From Petrolisthes cinctipes (lineage: Eukaryota; Arthropoda; Malacostraca; Decapoda; Porcellanidae): DNA of 64,000 nt. The stretch is from positions 620,001-684,000 of the forward strand of contig JAWQEG010001420.1 of the NCBI GenBank assembly GCA_033782935.1. The letters are read 5' to 3'. Every line of letters starts with the position of its first letter. Position 1 is the first letter of the stretch. A model generated the notes under the pieces. It ran no database searches and was not told where the DNA came from. It saw only the letters and a list, made by a program, of their open reading frames with translations. A program made the position numbers and the translations under genes. This document shows, piece after piece, positions 9,193-20,100 of this stretch.

Positions 9193-11052
9193 TTAGAAGG
9201 CTCCTGCTTCATATGTGGTGCCTTCTTTGGTGACTTTCTTCGCTTCTTCTTCCATTGCCTTTCGTTTCTTTGATCTTCTTTCTTCCTTCTTTTCTTGGCG
9301 GCTTTCAAACAATTTGTGTTTTTTCACGTCTTGCCCTGTTCCAATTTTCTTCCCTATTTTTCCAGAAGACACAAGGCCTCCAGAACGCGCAAATCCAAAG
9401 TTGAACTCAGTTATGGCCTTAGCAATCAGGTAATGCACCCTCTCCTTTTGATAAAACACAGTTTTAGAGCACTTGCTCCATATGACTGAATTCAGGCATT
9501 CATTGGCATTCTGTGTTCGTCCAGTGCACCTTGACAAGAGTTCATCTGTGCTGTACTTTCTCATTATGTCGTACAGGTCACCCTTGAGATCTTGGCGTAT
9601 TGGGTGGTGAATATGCTGGTCATGGCTTCCAGTAGGCTTTCCTTCAGCTCGAGCTTTGTTGAAAAAGCACCAGGAATCAACTCCTTCTGGGCACATCTCG
9701 TGGCAAGGATCGTCATCGGTGCTACAACAGTGTTCAATTATTGCAAAAATTGCCTTTTTCATCTTCTCCACATCATCCAGGTTACGAATTATGGCATACC
9801 TGTAAAAATCCTGGATTTTCCCTAAAGTAACCTGGGTCAGGGATCCTCTTCTCCTCCCTCCAACACCTTCTCCTTTCCTACTCTTTTCTTGTACATAGTC
9901 TCTCAATGCCTTCCCAACTCTCTTTGCAACTTGATTGATGCATTCATCTTTGCGAATTTCCACATCTCCATACACTTTTTCTTTCACTACAGATGAGTAG
10001 GTCTTCGAGTCACCATCTGAAATTACAGTGGTATATCGAAAGTTACATTTTTCCACTGACCTTTTCCACAGTTTCATCCAACCCTCTGTCTCCATTGCAG
10101 GAGAACTTCCATCAAAGTTTTTTACGCACTGTGGCTGATGTGCAGCATACCAGTCACCTTCTGTTTTTTTATTTTTCTCACATATTCTGCAGTATTTACT
10201 CAATACTTCATAGTCCACAACAAGTCCTGTGTCAAAGTGTATGACTGGTACCACACAAAACTTTGCCACAAACCCTCTCTTTGACCAGGAACCATCACAT
10301 GTCACTGTTATATTCTTCACTTCAGGAGAACCTGGTTGTTCATTTTCAAGATATTCATGGACGAGTTCCCGTGCTCGTCTCAAACTCACTTCACCATCTT
10401 GGATTCCTTTTGCCTCAATTTCTCGGGCAATGTAAAAGAACCTGGTACTTGACATTATTTTCATCTCGAACACTTTTTCCATGTCCTCAAGTATTTTATA
10501 GCCATTGTTTTCTAGGCCAAATTCTACGAACTTCATATTCACATCATACTTGCCCTGTGGTTCGTACCTGAAGGAGGTCCAGGCAACAGACGTCTCGCCA
10601 CACACACTACACTCGCACACGATTTTGTTCGCTGCACCAAGTCGCCTTCCTACACTGGGGATACCCAATGCAACATTTCTACACTTTTCACATTTTTTTT
10701 TGAAATTTTGGAACAATTTTCTCTTCGAAATTATGACATATTCGTCTTTCACTCTGTCAAGAGGAACAGCGATACTTTCTCGCAGCCGTCTCTTCACAGC
10801 GGCTGGTGACACTTGGGTTGTCCCCTCCTCTTGTGGTTGTGGTTGCTCCCCCGATGGTCCTGGTTGTGGCTGGGGTTGTGGTTGCTCCCCCGATGGTCCT
10901 GGTTGTGGCTGGGGTTGTGGTTGCTCCCATGATGGTCCTGGTTGTTGCTGGGGTTGTGGTTGCTCCCCTGCTTTTTCTGCAATAGCAGCCAGGGCCTTCT
11001 CCTTCCTCGCTATATCAGCCATCTTTTTTCTAAGCTTTGACTTGGGTCCCAT
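9193..11052 (-). CDS. Mutator-like transposase, 619 residues, intact
   Basis: Single-exon open frame from ATG 11052-11050 to stop 9195-9193. Residues 1-30 are basic/Ala-rich; 30-76 are a Pro-Gln linker of 13-residue repeats; 121-151 hold a Cys cluster (CEKC...CECSVC); 251-260 CDGSWSKRGF with the presumed first catalytic Asp253; 288-309 C-x2-C-x13-H-x3-C, probably zinc-binding; 314-324 DGSSPAMETEG; 344-350 ISDGDSK with the second Asp346; 449-462 PCHEMCPEGVDSWC; 511-525 GRTQNANECLNSVIW with candidate third acid Glu518; a Lys/Glu-rich tail. These motifs are those of the Mutator-like transposase domain found in arthropod and other animal genomes, a DDE-type cut-and-paste enzyme acting in the nucleus. 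No stop or shift is visible, unlike the other transposons here. Promoter not identified. Assigning the three catalytic residues is inference from motif position. Confidence 0.85.
   Translation of the reverse strand: MGPKSKLRKKMADIARKEKALAAIAEKAGEQPQPQQQPGPSWEQPQPQPQPGPSGEQPQPQPQPGPSGEQPQPQEEGTTQVSPAAVKRRLRESIAVPLDRVKDEYVIISKRKLFQNFKKKCEKCRNVALGIPSVGRRLGAANKIVCECSVCGETSVAWTSFRYEPQGKYDVNMKFVEFGLENNGYKILEDMEKVFEMKIMSSTRFFYIAREIEAKGIQDGEVSLRRARELVHEYLENEQPGSPEVKNITVTCDGSWSKRGFVAKFCVVPVIHFDTGLVVDYEVLSKYCRICEKNKKTEGDWYAAHQPQCVKNFDGSSPAMETEGWMKLWKRSVEKCNFRYTTVISDGDSKTYSSVVKEKVYGDVEIRKDECINQVAKRVGKALRDYVQEKSRKGEGVGGRRRGSLTQVTLGKIQDFYRYAIIRNLDDVEKMKKAIFAIIEHCCSTDDDPCHEMCPEGVDSWCFFNKARAEGKPTGSHDQHIHHPIRQDLKGDLYDIMRKYSTDELLSRCTGRTQNANECLNSVIWSKCSKTVFYQKERVHYLIAKAITEFNFGFARSGGLVSSGKIGKKIGTGQDVKKHKLFESRQEKKEERRSKKRKAMEEEAKKVTKEGTTYEAGAF
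10823..10966 (-). repeat. 39-bp coding minisatellite in the Mutator transposase
   Basis: Three-plus copies of a 39-bp unit encoding EQPQPQPQPGPSG. The period is a multiple of three so copy number can change without breaking the frame. Two copies are almost identical, suggesting recent expansion. Confidence 0.85.
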
Positions 11053-11204
11053 CTTGAGAAAAAGATTGCTTGCTTGCTTGATTTGAGCTCGTACAATAAT
11101 ACTCGACAGAGTCTGGAGTAAAAGTGAAGGAAAGTGGTAGTGGTAGGATGCCTGTTTATGGTCGCGTTCTGAATCCTTTGAGACAACTTGAGGGTAAAGG
11201 CTAA

Positions 11205-11469
11205 TTTCATTTTACATTTCTGTTTTTTTCCTTTTATCATTCACAGTGAGTTTCATATAGAGTATTCTACATAAAAAAAAAAACACACACACATATATAT
11301 GTGTATTTGTATATGGGTTTGTTATATAGTCTACGACTGTTCAGAAAATGAATAGAGTGTGTATTGAAGACATCTACGTATAATTTGAATGCAGCCAGCC
11401 CAGGGGTAGGCCTCCTTATCAGCAGTGGTTGACCGTGTGAAGAAGGGTCGCGATATGGGTAGTGAACAA
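11205..11469. other. Non-coding spacer with A/CA/TA microsatellite
   Basis: AT-rich; a compound microsatellite of A12, (CA)n and (TA)n lies at about 11271-11308. Nothing else supported. Confidence 0.6.
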
Positions 11470-12383
11470 GGTTGGAGGTTATGGGGTTGGGGATTGGGAG
11501 TTAGGGGGAGAGAGTTATGGGGTGGGGGTTATGGGACTGGGGGTTATGTGGTTGGGGTTTATGGGGTGGGGTTTGGGATTGGGGGTTATGTGGTTGGGGA
11601 TATGGGGTGGGGTTTGGGATTGGGGGTTATGGGTTGGGGGCTATGGGGTGGGAGTTATGGGGTGGGGTTTATGGGGTGGGGATCATGGGTTGAGGGTTAT
11701 GGGGTGGGGGTTATGGGGTGGGGTTTATGGGGTTGGGGGTTATGGGGTGGGGGTTATGGGGTTGGGGGTTATGGGTTGGGGGTTATGAGGTGGGGGTTAT
11801 GGGGTGGGGGTTATGGGGTGGGGGTTATGAGGTGGGGATTATGGGGTGGGGGTTATGGGATGGGGGTTGTGGGGTGGGGGTTGTGGGGTGGGGGTTATGG
11901 GGTTGGGGGTTGTAGGGTGGGGTTCATGGGGTTGGGGTTTATGGGGTGGGGGTTATGGGGTGGGGGTTATGGGGTGGGGATTATGGGGTGGGGGTTGTGC
12001 GGTGGGGGTTGTGGGGTGTGGGTTGTGGGGTGGGGGTTGTGGGGTGGGGGTTGTGGAGTGGGGGTTATGGGGTTGGGGGTTGTGGGGTGGGGTTTATGGG
12101 GTTGGGGTTTATGGGGTGGGTGTTATGGGGTGGGGGTTATGGGATGGTGGTTGTGGGTTGGGGGTTGTGGGGTGGGGGTTGTGGGGTGTGGGTTATTGGG
12201 TTGGGGGTTGTGGGGTGAGGGTTGTGGGGTGGGGTGGGGGTTATGGGGCTGGGGGTTGTGGGGTGGGGGTTGTGGGGTGGGGATTGTGGGGTGGGGGTTG
12301 TGGGGTGGGGATTGTGGGTTGGGGGTTTTGGGGTGGGGTTTATGGGGTTGGGGGTTGTGGGGTGGGGTTTATGGGGTTGGGGA
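11470..12383 (+). repeat. G-rich 14-bp minisatellite (ggggtgggggttat), about 65 units
   Basis: About 0.91 kb of tandem 14-bp units, with variants such as ggggttgggggttat and ggggtgggggttgt. The plus strand is almost devoid of C, so the tract has extreme strand asymmetry and many runs of four or five G, a classic setting for G-quadruplex formation. Long Gly/Trp-rich open frames across it arise only because a 14-bp unit lacking stops repeats in all three frames; I do not call them genes. Confidence 0.92.
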
Positions 12384-12771
12384 ACATAATAATACTAATC
12401 AAATTACTAATTCAATGACCATATATAACATAGGAAACAAAAATGGAATTTCGAGTGTTTGGGGGTAGTTGGGGGGGGGGGTTGGAGGGGTTTGAAGGCT
12501 GATAAGCAAGTTTGGTTGCTACTACATGATGCGTAGGACCTCAAAGAACATATTTAGCATGGAATTGAAAAATGCAAAATTTAGGCCAAAATTATTATGT
12601 CAGAGTGTGGTCTCCCCTCCTAACCTAAACTGCAGTAAACTACCGGGACCTAACCTGGGCAAACTACCGGGAATTAAACGTGGTAAGGACCATGGCAAAA
12701 TACGGTAAATATTGAAACAACTGCCGTTATCATGTACGTTTTTTCTACCTTCATTACCCACTTATTTAGAC

Positions 12772-12840
12772 CATTCTAAGACTATTTTCTTCTATGGCAT
12801 TTCCAAGATAGGGCATATTCAAATGGGGCATTTTGAACTT
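12772..12840 (+). repeat. Dispersed repeat copy 2 (pairs with 8101-8170)
   Basis: Aligns with 8101-8170; see that entry. It abuts the CCTAA tract at 12841. Confidence 0.5.
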
Positions 12841-12868
12841 AGCCTAGCCTAACCTAACCTAACCTAGA
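12841..12868 (+). repeat. Short CCTAA (telomere-type) tract
   Basis: Four to five tandem ccta/cctaa units, the complement of the arthropod TTAGG repeat, on the strand opposite to that of the tract at 7664-7808. Confidence 0.6.
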
Positions 12869-13140
12869 CCGCATCAGACCACAGGGACCTAATCTGGGCA
12901 AACTACCGGAATCTAACCTGGTCAAACTACCGGGAAATAACTGTGGTAAAGTACAGGAAATGACCGGGGCAGAATACTGGGACCTAGCCGGATGTGGTAA
13001 CACTGCTACAAAACGGTAATGGGCCAAACTTTACCTTAAATGGCACCAAACTATGGTAATCTGGGGTAATTACCTTGGAAATGACAACACTGAAGAAATT
13101 AGCAATGCTGGTGTAAATAAAAGGGATTATGAGTGTTCAC

Positions 13141-13154
13141 TATTATTATTATCA

Positions 13155-13185
<31 letters not shown>

Positions 13186-13300
13186 TTCATCTAGTTATTG
13201 GGTTCTAAATATTCATTGGTATTTATTCAAATATATTTCATTTTTTTTATAATACTCCTATTGTTATTATTATTGTTATTATTATTACTTTTACATTCAT
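13141..13300 (+). repeat. (ATT)n / (TTTA)n microsatellites
   Basis: Imperfect att trinucleotides at 13141-13170, ttta tetranucleotides to 13190, and a second att patch at 13258-13288. Confidence 0.85.
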
Positions 13301-13387
13301 CATCTCAATATAAACAAACTGGCGGCCATCATGGATTTTGACGTTATTATTGACAGTGTCGTGAAATCAGTGTTGCCATGTAAGAGG

Positions 13388-13735
13388 CAATTTTTTTTTT
13401 AATACTTACAAAAAAAAAAAAATAATAATACTTAAAAAAAATTAATACTAAAAAAAATTAATACATAAAAAAATAATATTACTTAAAAAAATAATACTTA
13501 AAAAAAATTAATACTTATTAAAAAATTAATACTTAAAAAAAATTAATACTTACAAAAAAAAAAAAATAAAAAATAATACTTACAAAAAATAGCACTTAAA
13601 AAAATTGATATTTAAAAAAAATTTAATACTTAAACAAATGATATTTAAAAAAATTAATACTTAAAAAAAATTGTTACCTAAAAAAATAATACTTAAAAAA
13701 AATTAATACTTAAAAAAAAATTGTTACTTATCAAA
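13388..13735 (+). repeat. A-rich minisatellite (aaaaaattaatactt-type units)
   Basis: Irregular 15-20 bp units combining a run of A with ttaatactt. Low complexity; alignment of unit borders is loose. Confidence 0.8.
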
Positions 13736-14462
13736 CCTTGGTTTGGCACTTACGACTGTCTTAGCCACTAAGGATATTATGGTTAAAGTTTAAAATTTTA
13801 GAAGTTACTATTAGGGTGCCAAATCAATCTTTAGATACATAAACAAATTCCAAAGTCAATATGACTTCAGCGGGAAACGTATGTCAGTATGGCCAGTTTG
13901 GTAACTATAACAAGTAGCAAAAAGAATAACCTAAGTTGGATGTTAGGGAGAATAAAGTCAATGAAGCACCTGTAAAGACTCTCAAAATGACACTTAGCTG
14001 TAGGGTTGCAGACACTTCGTTCTCCCAAGGTGAAGAAATGAGGCACGAGAATAGTATGGGTTATCACCAATAGTCAGTCACCCAGTCGAGTACCGGTATA
14101 AGGTTTCTTGGATAAGTCAAGAGGATATGTAGAAAAGAGCTCGTTAACTGAGAGCTATGACAATCAAGAATAAGGTATAAATGAAGGAACTTGAAGTGAC
14201 TTGTACCACCACCAGTATTTGACTGGGCGAGATCCAGAACAGAACTGCCTTCCACACTCACTCTCTCCTCCTCCATCACCTCGGATTATATGTTATGAAT
14301 CATCCCCAAAAGTCTCAAACTGAGGAAAACAGTTTCATACAGTTTTCACAACACAGAAAATTAGATTCATGAACATGGATCCATGTATTCATCGAATCAT
14401 ATCTTAACAAAACTAATTATACAGCATCCAATAATTATAACAAATACATGTATATGTTACAC
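13736..14462. other. Unassigned unique-looking DNA before the satellite
   Basis: About 730 bp with only short open frames and no recognisable protein, RNA or transposon end. It runs directly into the first satellite monomer at about 14463 (atgcaaaaaatcgatatttt). Confidence 0.5.
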
Positions 14463-17139
14463 ATGCAAAAAATCGATATTTTGGGTGCCCAAAGTCAATA
14501 TATGCATGCATCTTCTGTACTCGTTTATATCCCAAATTCAGGCTCAAAACACCCAAAAAATCGATATTTTTGTGTCCCAGAAGCGATCTGTACATACCTA
14601 CTTAGTGCTAGAATGTTTTCAAAATATAGGCTCAATACATGCTAATAATCGATATTTTATGTGTCCAAAGTCGATATGTACATGCATCTTCTGTACCCGT
14701 TTTAATCTTATATTCGAGTTAAAAAACCCGAAAATTCGATATTTTTGGGTTCAAGGAGTGATCTGTACATGACTACTCAGTGTTAGAATATTTTCAATAT
14801 ACAGGCACAAAACAAGTTGAAAATCGATATTTTAGGTGCCCTAAATCGATATGTGCATGCATCTTCTGTACCCGTTTAAAACTCAAATTCAGGCTCAAAA
14901 CACCCGAAAATTCGATATTTTTGGGTCCCAGAAGCGATCTGTACATGACTACTTAGTGCTAAAATATTTTCAAAATACGTGCCCAAAACATGCTGAAAAT
15001 TGATATTTTAGTTGCCCAAAGTCAATATGTGTATGCATATTCTGTACCCGATTATATCCCAAATTCAGGCTCAAAACACCCGAAAATTCTATATATTTGG
15101 GTCCCAGAAGCGTTGTGTACATGCCTACTCAGTGCTAAAATATTTTCAAAATATAGGCCCAAAACATGCTAAAAATCGATATTTTTGGTGCCCAATGTCG
15201 ATATGTGCATGCATCTTCAGTACCCGTAAATATCTCAAATTCAGGCCAAAAAAACCCGAAAATTCGATATTTTTGGGTCTAAGAAGCGATCTGTACATGC
15301 CTACTCAGTGCTATAATGTTTTCAAGATAGAGGCCCAAAACATGCTGAAATACTATATTGTAGGTGCAAAAAGTCGATCTATGCATACATCTTTATTACC
15401 CGTATACATCTCAAATTCAGGCTCAAAACACCCGAAAATTCGATATTTTTGGGTCCCAGAAGCGATCTATACATGCCTACTCAGTACTAAAATATTTTCA
15501 AAATACAAGCCCAAAACATGCTGAAAATTGATACTTTAGTTGCAAAAAGTCAATATGTGTATGAATATTCTGTACCCGTTTATATCCCAAATTCAGGCTC
15601 AAAACACCCGAAAATCCCATATTTTTGGGTCCCAGAAGCGATCTGTACATGCTTACTCAGTGCTTAAATATTTTCAAAATATAGGCCCAAAACATGCTAA
15701 AAATCGATATTTTTGGTGCCCAAAGACGATATGTGCATGCATCTTCTGTACCTGTTTATATCTCAAATTCAGGCTGAAAACACCCGAAAATTCGATATTT
15801 TTGGGTTCAAGGAGCGATCTGTACATGCCTACTCAGTGTTAGAATATTTTCAAAATACAGGCACAAAACAAGTTCAAAATCGATATTTTATGTGCCCTAA
15901 ATCAATATGTGCATGCATCTTCTGTACCCGTTTATATCTGAAATTCAGGCTCAAAACAACCGAAAATTTGATATTTTTGGGTCTCAGAAGCGATCTGTGC
16001 ATGCATCTTTAGTACCCTTTTATATCTCAAATTCAGGCTCAAAACACCCGAAAATTCGATATTTTTGCGTCCCAGAAGCGATCTGTACATGCCTACTCAG
16101 TGCTAAAATGCTTTCAAGATACAGGCCCAAAACATGCTGAAAATCGATATTATAGGTGCAAAAAGTCGATCTATGCATACATTTTCAGTACCCGTTTATA
16201 TCTCAAATTCATGCTCAAAACACTCGAAAATTCGAATTTCTTTGGTCCCAGAATCGATCTGTACATTCCTACTTAGTACTAGAATATTATCAAATTATAG
16301 GGCAAAAACATGCTAAAAATCGATATTTTTGGTTCCCAAAGTCGATATGTTCATGCGTCTTCTTTACCCGTTTATATCTCAAATTTGAGATCAAAAGACA
16401 CGAAAATTCGATATTTTTGGATTCAAGAAGCGATCTGTACATGCCTACTCAGTGTTAGAATATTTTCAAAATACAGGTACAAAACAAGTTCAAAATCGAT
16501 ATTATAAGTGCCCTAAATCAATATGTGCATGCATTTTCTGTACCCGTTTATATCTCAAATTCAGGCTCAAAACACCCGAAAATTTGATATTTTTTGGTCT
16601 CAGTAGCGATCTGTGCATGAATCTTCAGTACCCTTTTTTATCTCAAATTCATGCGAAAAAAAAAACGAAAATTCGATATTTTTTGGTCCCAGAAGCGATC
16701 TGTAGATGCCTACTCAGTGCTAAAATGCTTTCAAGATACAGGCCCAAAACATACCTGAAAATCGATATTGTAGGTGCAAAAAGTCAATCTATGCATACAT
16801 CTTCAGTACCCGTTTATATCTCAAATTCAGGCTCAAAACACCCAAAAATCCGATATTTTGGGGTCCCAGAAGCGATCTGTATATGCCTACTCAGTGCTTA
16901 AATGTTTTCAAAATATAGGCCCAAAACATGCTAAAAATCGATATTTTGGGTGTCCAAAGTCGATATATTCATGCATCTTCTGTACCCGTTTATATCTCAA
17001 ATTCGTGATTAAAACACACGAATATTTGATTTTTTTGGATTCAAGGAGCGATCTGTACATGCCTACTCAGTGTTAGAATATTTTCAAATACAGGCACAAA
17101 ACAAGTTCAAAATCGATATTTTAGGTGCCCTAAATCGAT

Positions 17140-20100
17140 ATGTGCATGCATCTTCTTTACCCGTTTATATCTCAAATTCAGGCTCAAAACACCCGAAAAT
17201 TTGATATTTTTGGGTCCCATGAGCGATCTGTACATGCCTACTCAGTGCTAAAATGCTTTGAAGATACAGGCCCAAAACATGCTGAAAATCGATATTGTAG
17301 GTGGAAAAAGTCGATCTATGCATACATCTTCAGTACCCGTTTATATCTCAAATTCATGCTCAAAACACCCGAAAATTCGATATTTTGGGGTCCCAGAAGC
17401 GATCTGTACGTGCCTACTCAGTGCTTGAATGTTTTCAAAATATAGGCCCAAAACAGGATAAAATTGATATTTTAGTTGCCCAAAGTCAATATGTGTATGC
17501 ATATTCTGTACCCGTTTATATCCCAAATTCAGGCTCAAAACACCCGAAAATTCCATATTTTCGGGTTCCAGAAGCGATCTGTACATGCCTACTCAGTGCT
17601 TAAAAATTTTCAAAATATAGGCACAAAAAATGCTAAAAATCGATATTTTTGGTGCCCAATGTCGATATGTGAATGCATCTTCAGTACTCGTTTATATCTC
17701 AAATTCAGGCTCAAAACACCCGAAAATTTGATTTTTTTGGTCCCAGAAGCGATCTGTACATGCCTACTTAGTACTAGAATATTATCAAAATATGGGGCAA
17801 AAACATGCTAAAAATCGATATTGTTGGTGCCCAAAGTCGATATGTGCATGCATCTTCTTTATCCGTTTATATCGCAAATTTGAGATCAAAACACCCAAAA
17901 TTTCGATATTTTTGGGTTCAAGGAGCGATCTGTACATGCCTACTCAGTGTTAGAATATTTTTAAGATACATGTCCAAAACATGCTGAAAATCAATATTTT
18001 ATCTGCCCAAAGTCGATATGTGTATGCATATTCTGTACCCGTTTATATCTCAAATTCAGTCTCAAAACACCCGAAAATTCGATATTCGTAAATTACAGAA
18101 TCGATCTGTACATGCCTACTCAGTGTTAGAATTTTTAACAGAATACAGGCCGAAAACATGCTGAAAATTGATATTTTAGTTGCCCAAAGTCAATATGTGT
18201 ATGAATATTCTGTACACGTTTACATCCTAAATTCAGGCTGAAAACACCCGAAAATTCCATATTTTTGGGTCCCAGAAGCGATCTGTACATGCCTACTCAG
18301 TGCTTAAATATTTTCAAAATATAGGCCCAAAACATGCTAAAAATCGATATTTTTGGTGCCCAAAGACGACATGTGCATGCATCTTCTGTACCCGTTTATA
18401 TCTCAAATTCAGGCTCAAAACACCCGAAAATTCGATATTTTTGGGTCCCAGAAGCGATCTGTAGATGTCTACTCAGTGACATAATATTTTCAAAATACAG
18501 GCCCAAAACATGCTAAAAATCGATATTTTAAGTGCCTAATGTCGATATGTGCATACCTCATAAGTACCCGTTTTTGTCTCAAATTCAGACTCAAAACACC
18601 CGAAAATTCGAATTATTTTTTTCCCAGAAGCGATCTGTACATGCCTACGTAGTACTAGAATATTATTTAAAATATAGGGCAAAAACATGCTAAAAATCGA
18701 TATTTTGGTGCCCAAAGTCGATATGTGCATGTATCTTCTTTACCCGTTTATATCTTAAATTCGAGATCAAAACACACGAAACTTCAATATTTTTGGGTTC
18801 AAGGAGCGATCTGTACATGCCTACTCAGTGTTAGAATATTTTCAAAATACAGGCACTAAACAAGTTCAAAATCAATATTTTATGTGCCCTTAATCAATCT
18901 GTGCATGCATCTTCTGTACCCATTTATATCTGAAATTCATGCTCAAAACAACCGAAAATTTGATATTTTTGCGTACCAGAAGCGATCTGTGCATGCATCT
19001 TCAGTACCCTTTTATATCTCAAATTCAGGCTCAAAACACCCGAAAATTCGATATTTTTGGGTCCCAGAAGCGATCTGTACATGCCTACTCAGTGCTAAAA
19101 TGCTTTCAAGATACAGGCCCAAAACATGCTGAAAATCGATATTATAGGTGCAAAAAGTCGATCTCTGAATACATTTTTAGTACCCGTTTATATCTCAAAT
19201 TCATGCTCAAAACACTCGAAAATTCGAATTTCTTTGGTCCCAGAATCGATCTGTACATTCCTACTTAGTACTAGAATATTATCAAATTATAGGGCAAAAA
19301 CATGCTAAAAATCGATATTTTTGGTTCCCAAAGTCGATATGTGCATGCATCTTCTTTACCCGTTTATATCTCAAATTTGAGATCAAAAGACACGAAAATT
19401 CGATATTTTTGGATTCAAAGAGCGATCTGTACATGCCTACTCAGTGTTAGAATATTTTCAAAATACAGGTACAAAACAAGTTCAAAATCGATATTATAAG
19501 TGCCCTAAATCAATATGTGCATGCATCTTCTGTACCCGTTTATATCTCAAATTCAGGCTCAAAACACCCGAAAATTTGATATTTTTTGGTCTCAGTAGCG
19601 ATCTGTGCATGAATCTTCAGTACCCTTTTTTATCTCAAATTCATGCGAAAAAAAAAACAAAAATTCGATATTTTTTGGTCCCAGAAGCGATCTGTAGATG
19701 CCTACACAGTGCTAAAATGCTTTCAAGATACAGGCCCAAAACATACCAGAAAATCGATATTGTAGGTGCAAAAAGTCAATCTATGCATACATCTTCAGTA
19801 CCCGTTTATATCTCAAATTCAGGCTCAAAACACCCAAAAATCCGATATTTTGGGGTCCCAGAAGCGATCTGTATATGCCTACTCAGTGCTTTAATGTTTT
19901 CAAAATATAGGCCCAAAACATGCTAAAAATCGATATTTTGGGTGTCCAAAGTCGATATATTCATGCATCTTCTGTACCCGTTTATATCTCAAATTCGTGA
20001 TTAAAACACACGAATATTTGATTTTTTTGGATTCAAGGAGCGATCTGTACATGCCTACTCAGTGTTAGAATATTTTCAAATACAGGCACAAAACAAGTTC

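Larger units (their letters stand above)
9050..11204 (-). mobile_element. Mutator-type DNA transposon
   Basis: Contains one transposase gene flanked by short inverted repeats: left tagcctttaccgacaagtg at 9050-9068, followed by acttgtctca, and on the opposite strand at the right tagcctttaccctcaagttg from about 11204 inward, followed by tctca. The two ends share 11 identical bases (tagcctttacc), then ttgtctca after a small indel. I could not find a matching 8-11 bp target duplication just outside, so the exact outer boundaries are uncertain. Confidence 0.55.
12590..13080 (+). repeat. Degenerate ctaccgggacctaacctggg repeats
   Basis: Scattered, diverged copies of a motif around aaactaccgggacctaacct with ggtaa/ccgg variants at 12635-12710 and 12880-13075, separated by the dispersed repeat and the CCTAA tract. 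No coding potential recognised. Confidence 0.5.

Noticed and set aside
10505..11086. Plus-strand 193-codon frame with Gly/Cys repeats
   Set aside because: Antisense shadow of the Pro-Gln repeat of the Mutator transposase.
11425..12468. 347-codon Gly/Trp/Val-rich open frame
   Set aside because: A by-product of a 14-bp stop-free repeat; all three forward frames are open over the same tract.
13736..14462. Possible transposon or gene between the A-rich minisatellite and the satellite
   Set aside because: No inverted ends, motifs or long frames found.
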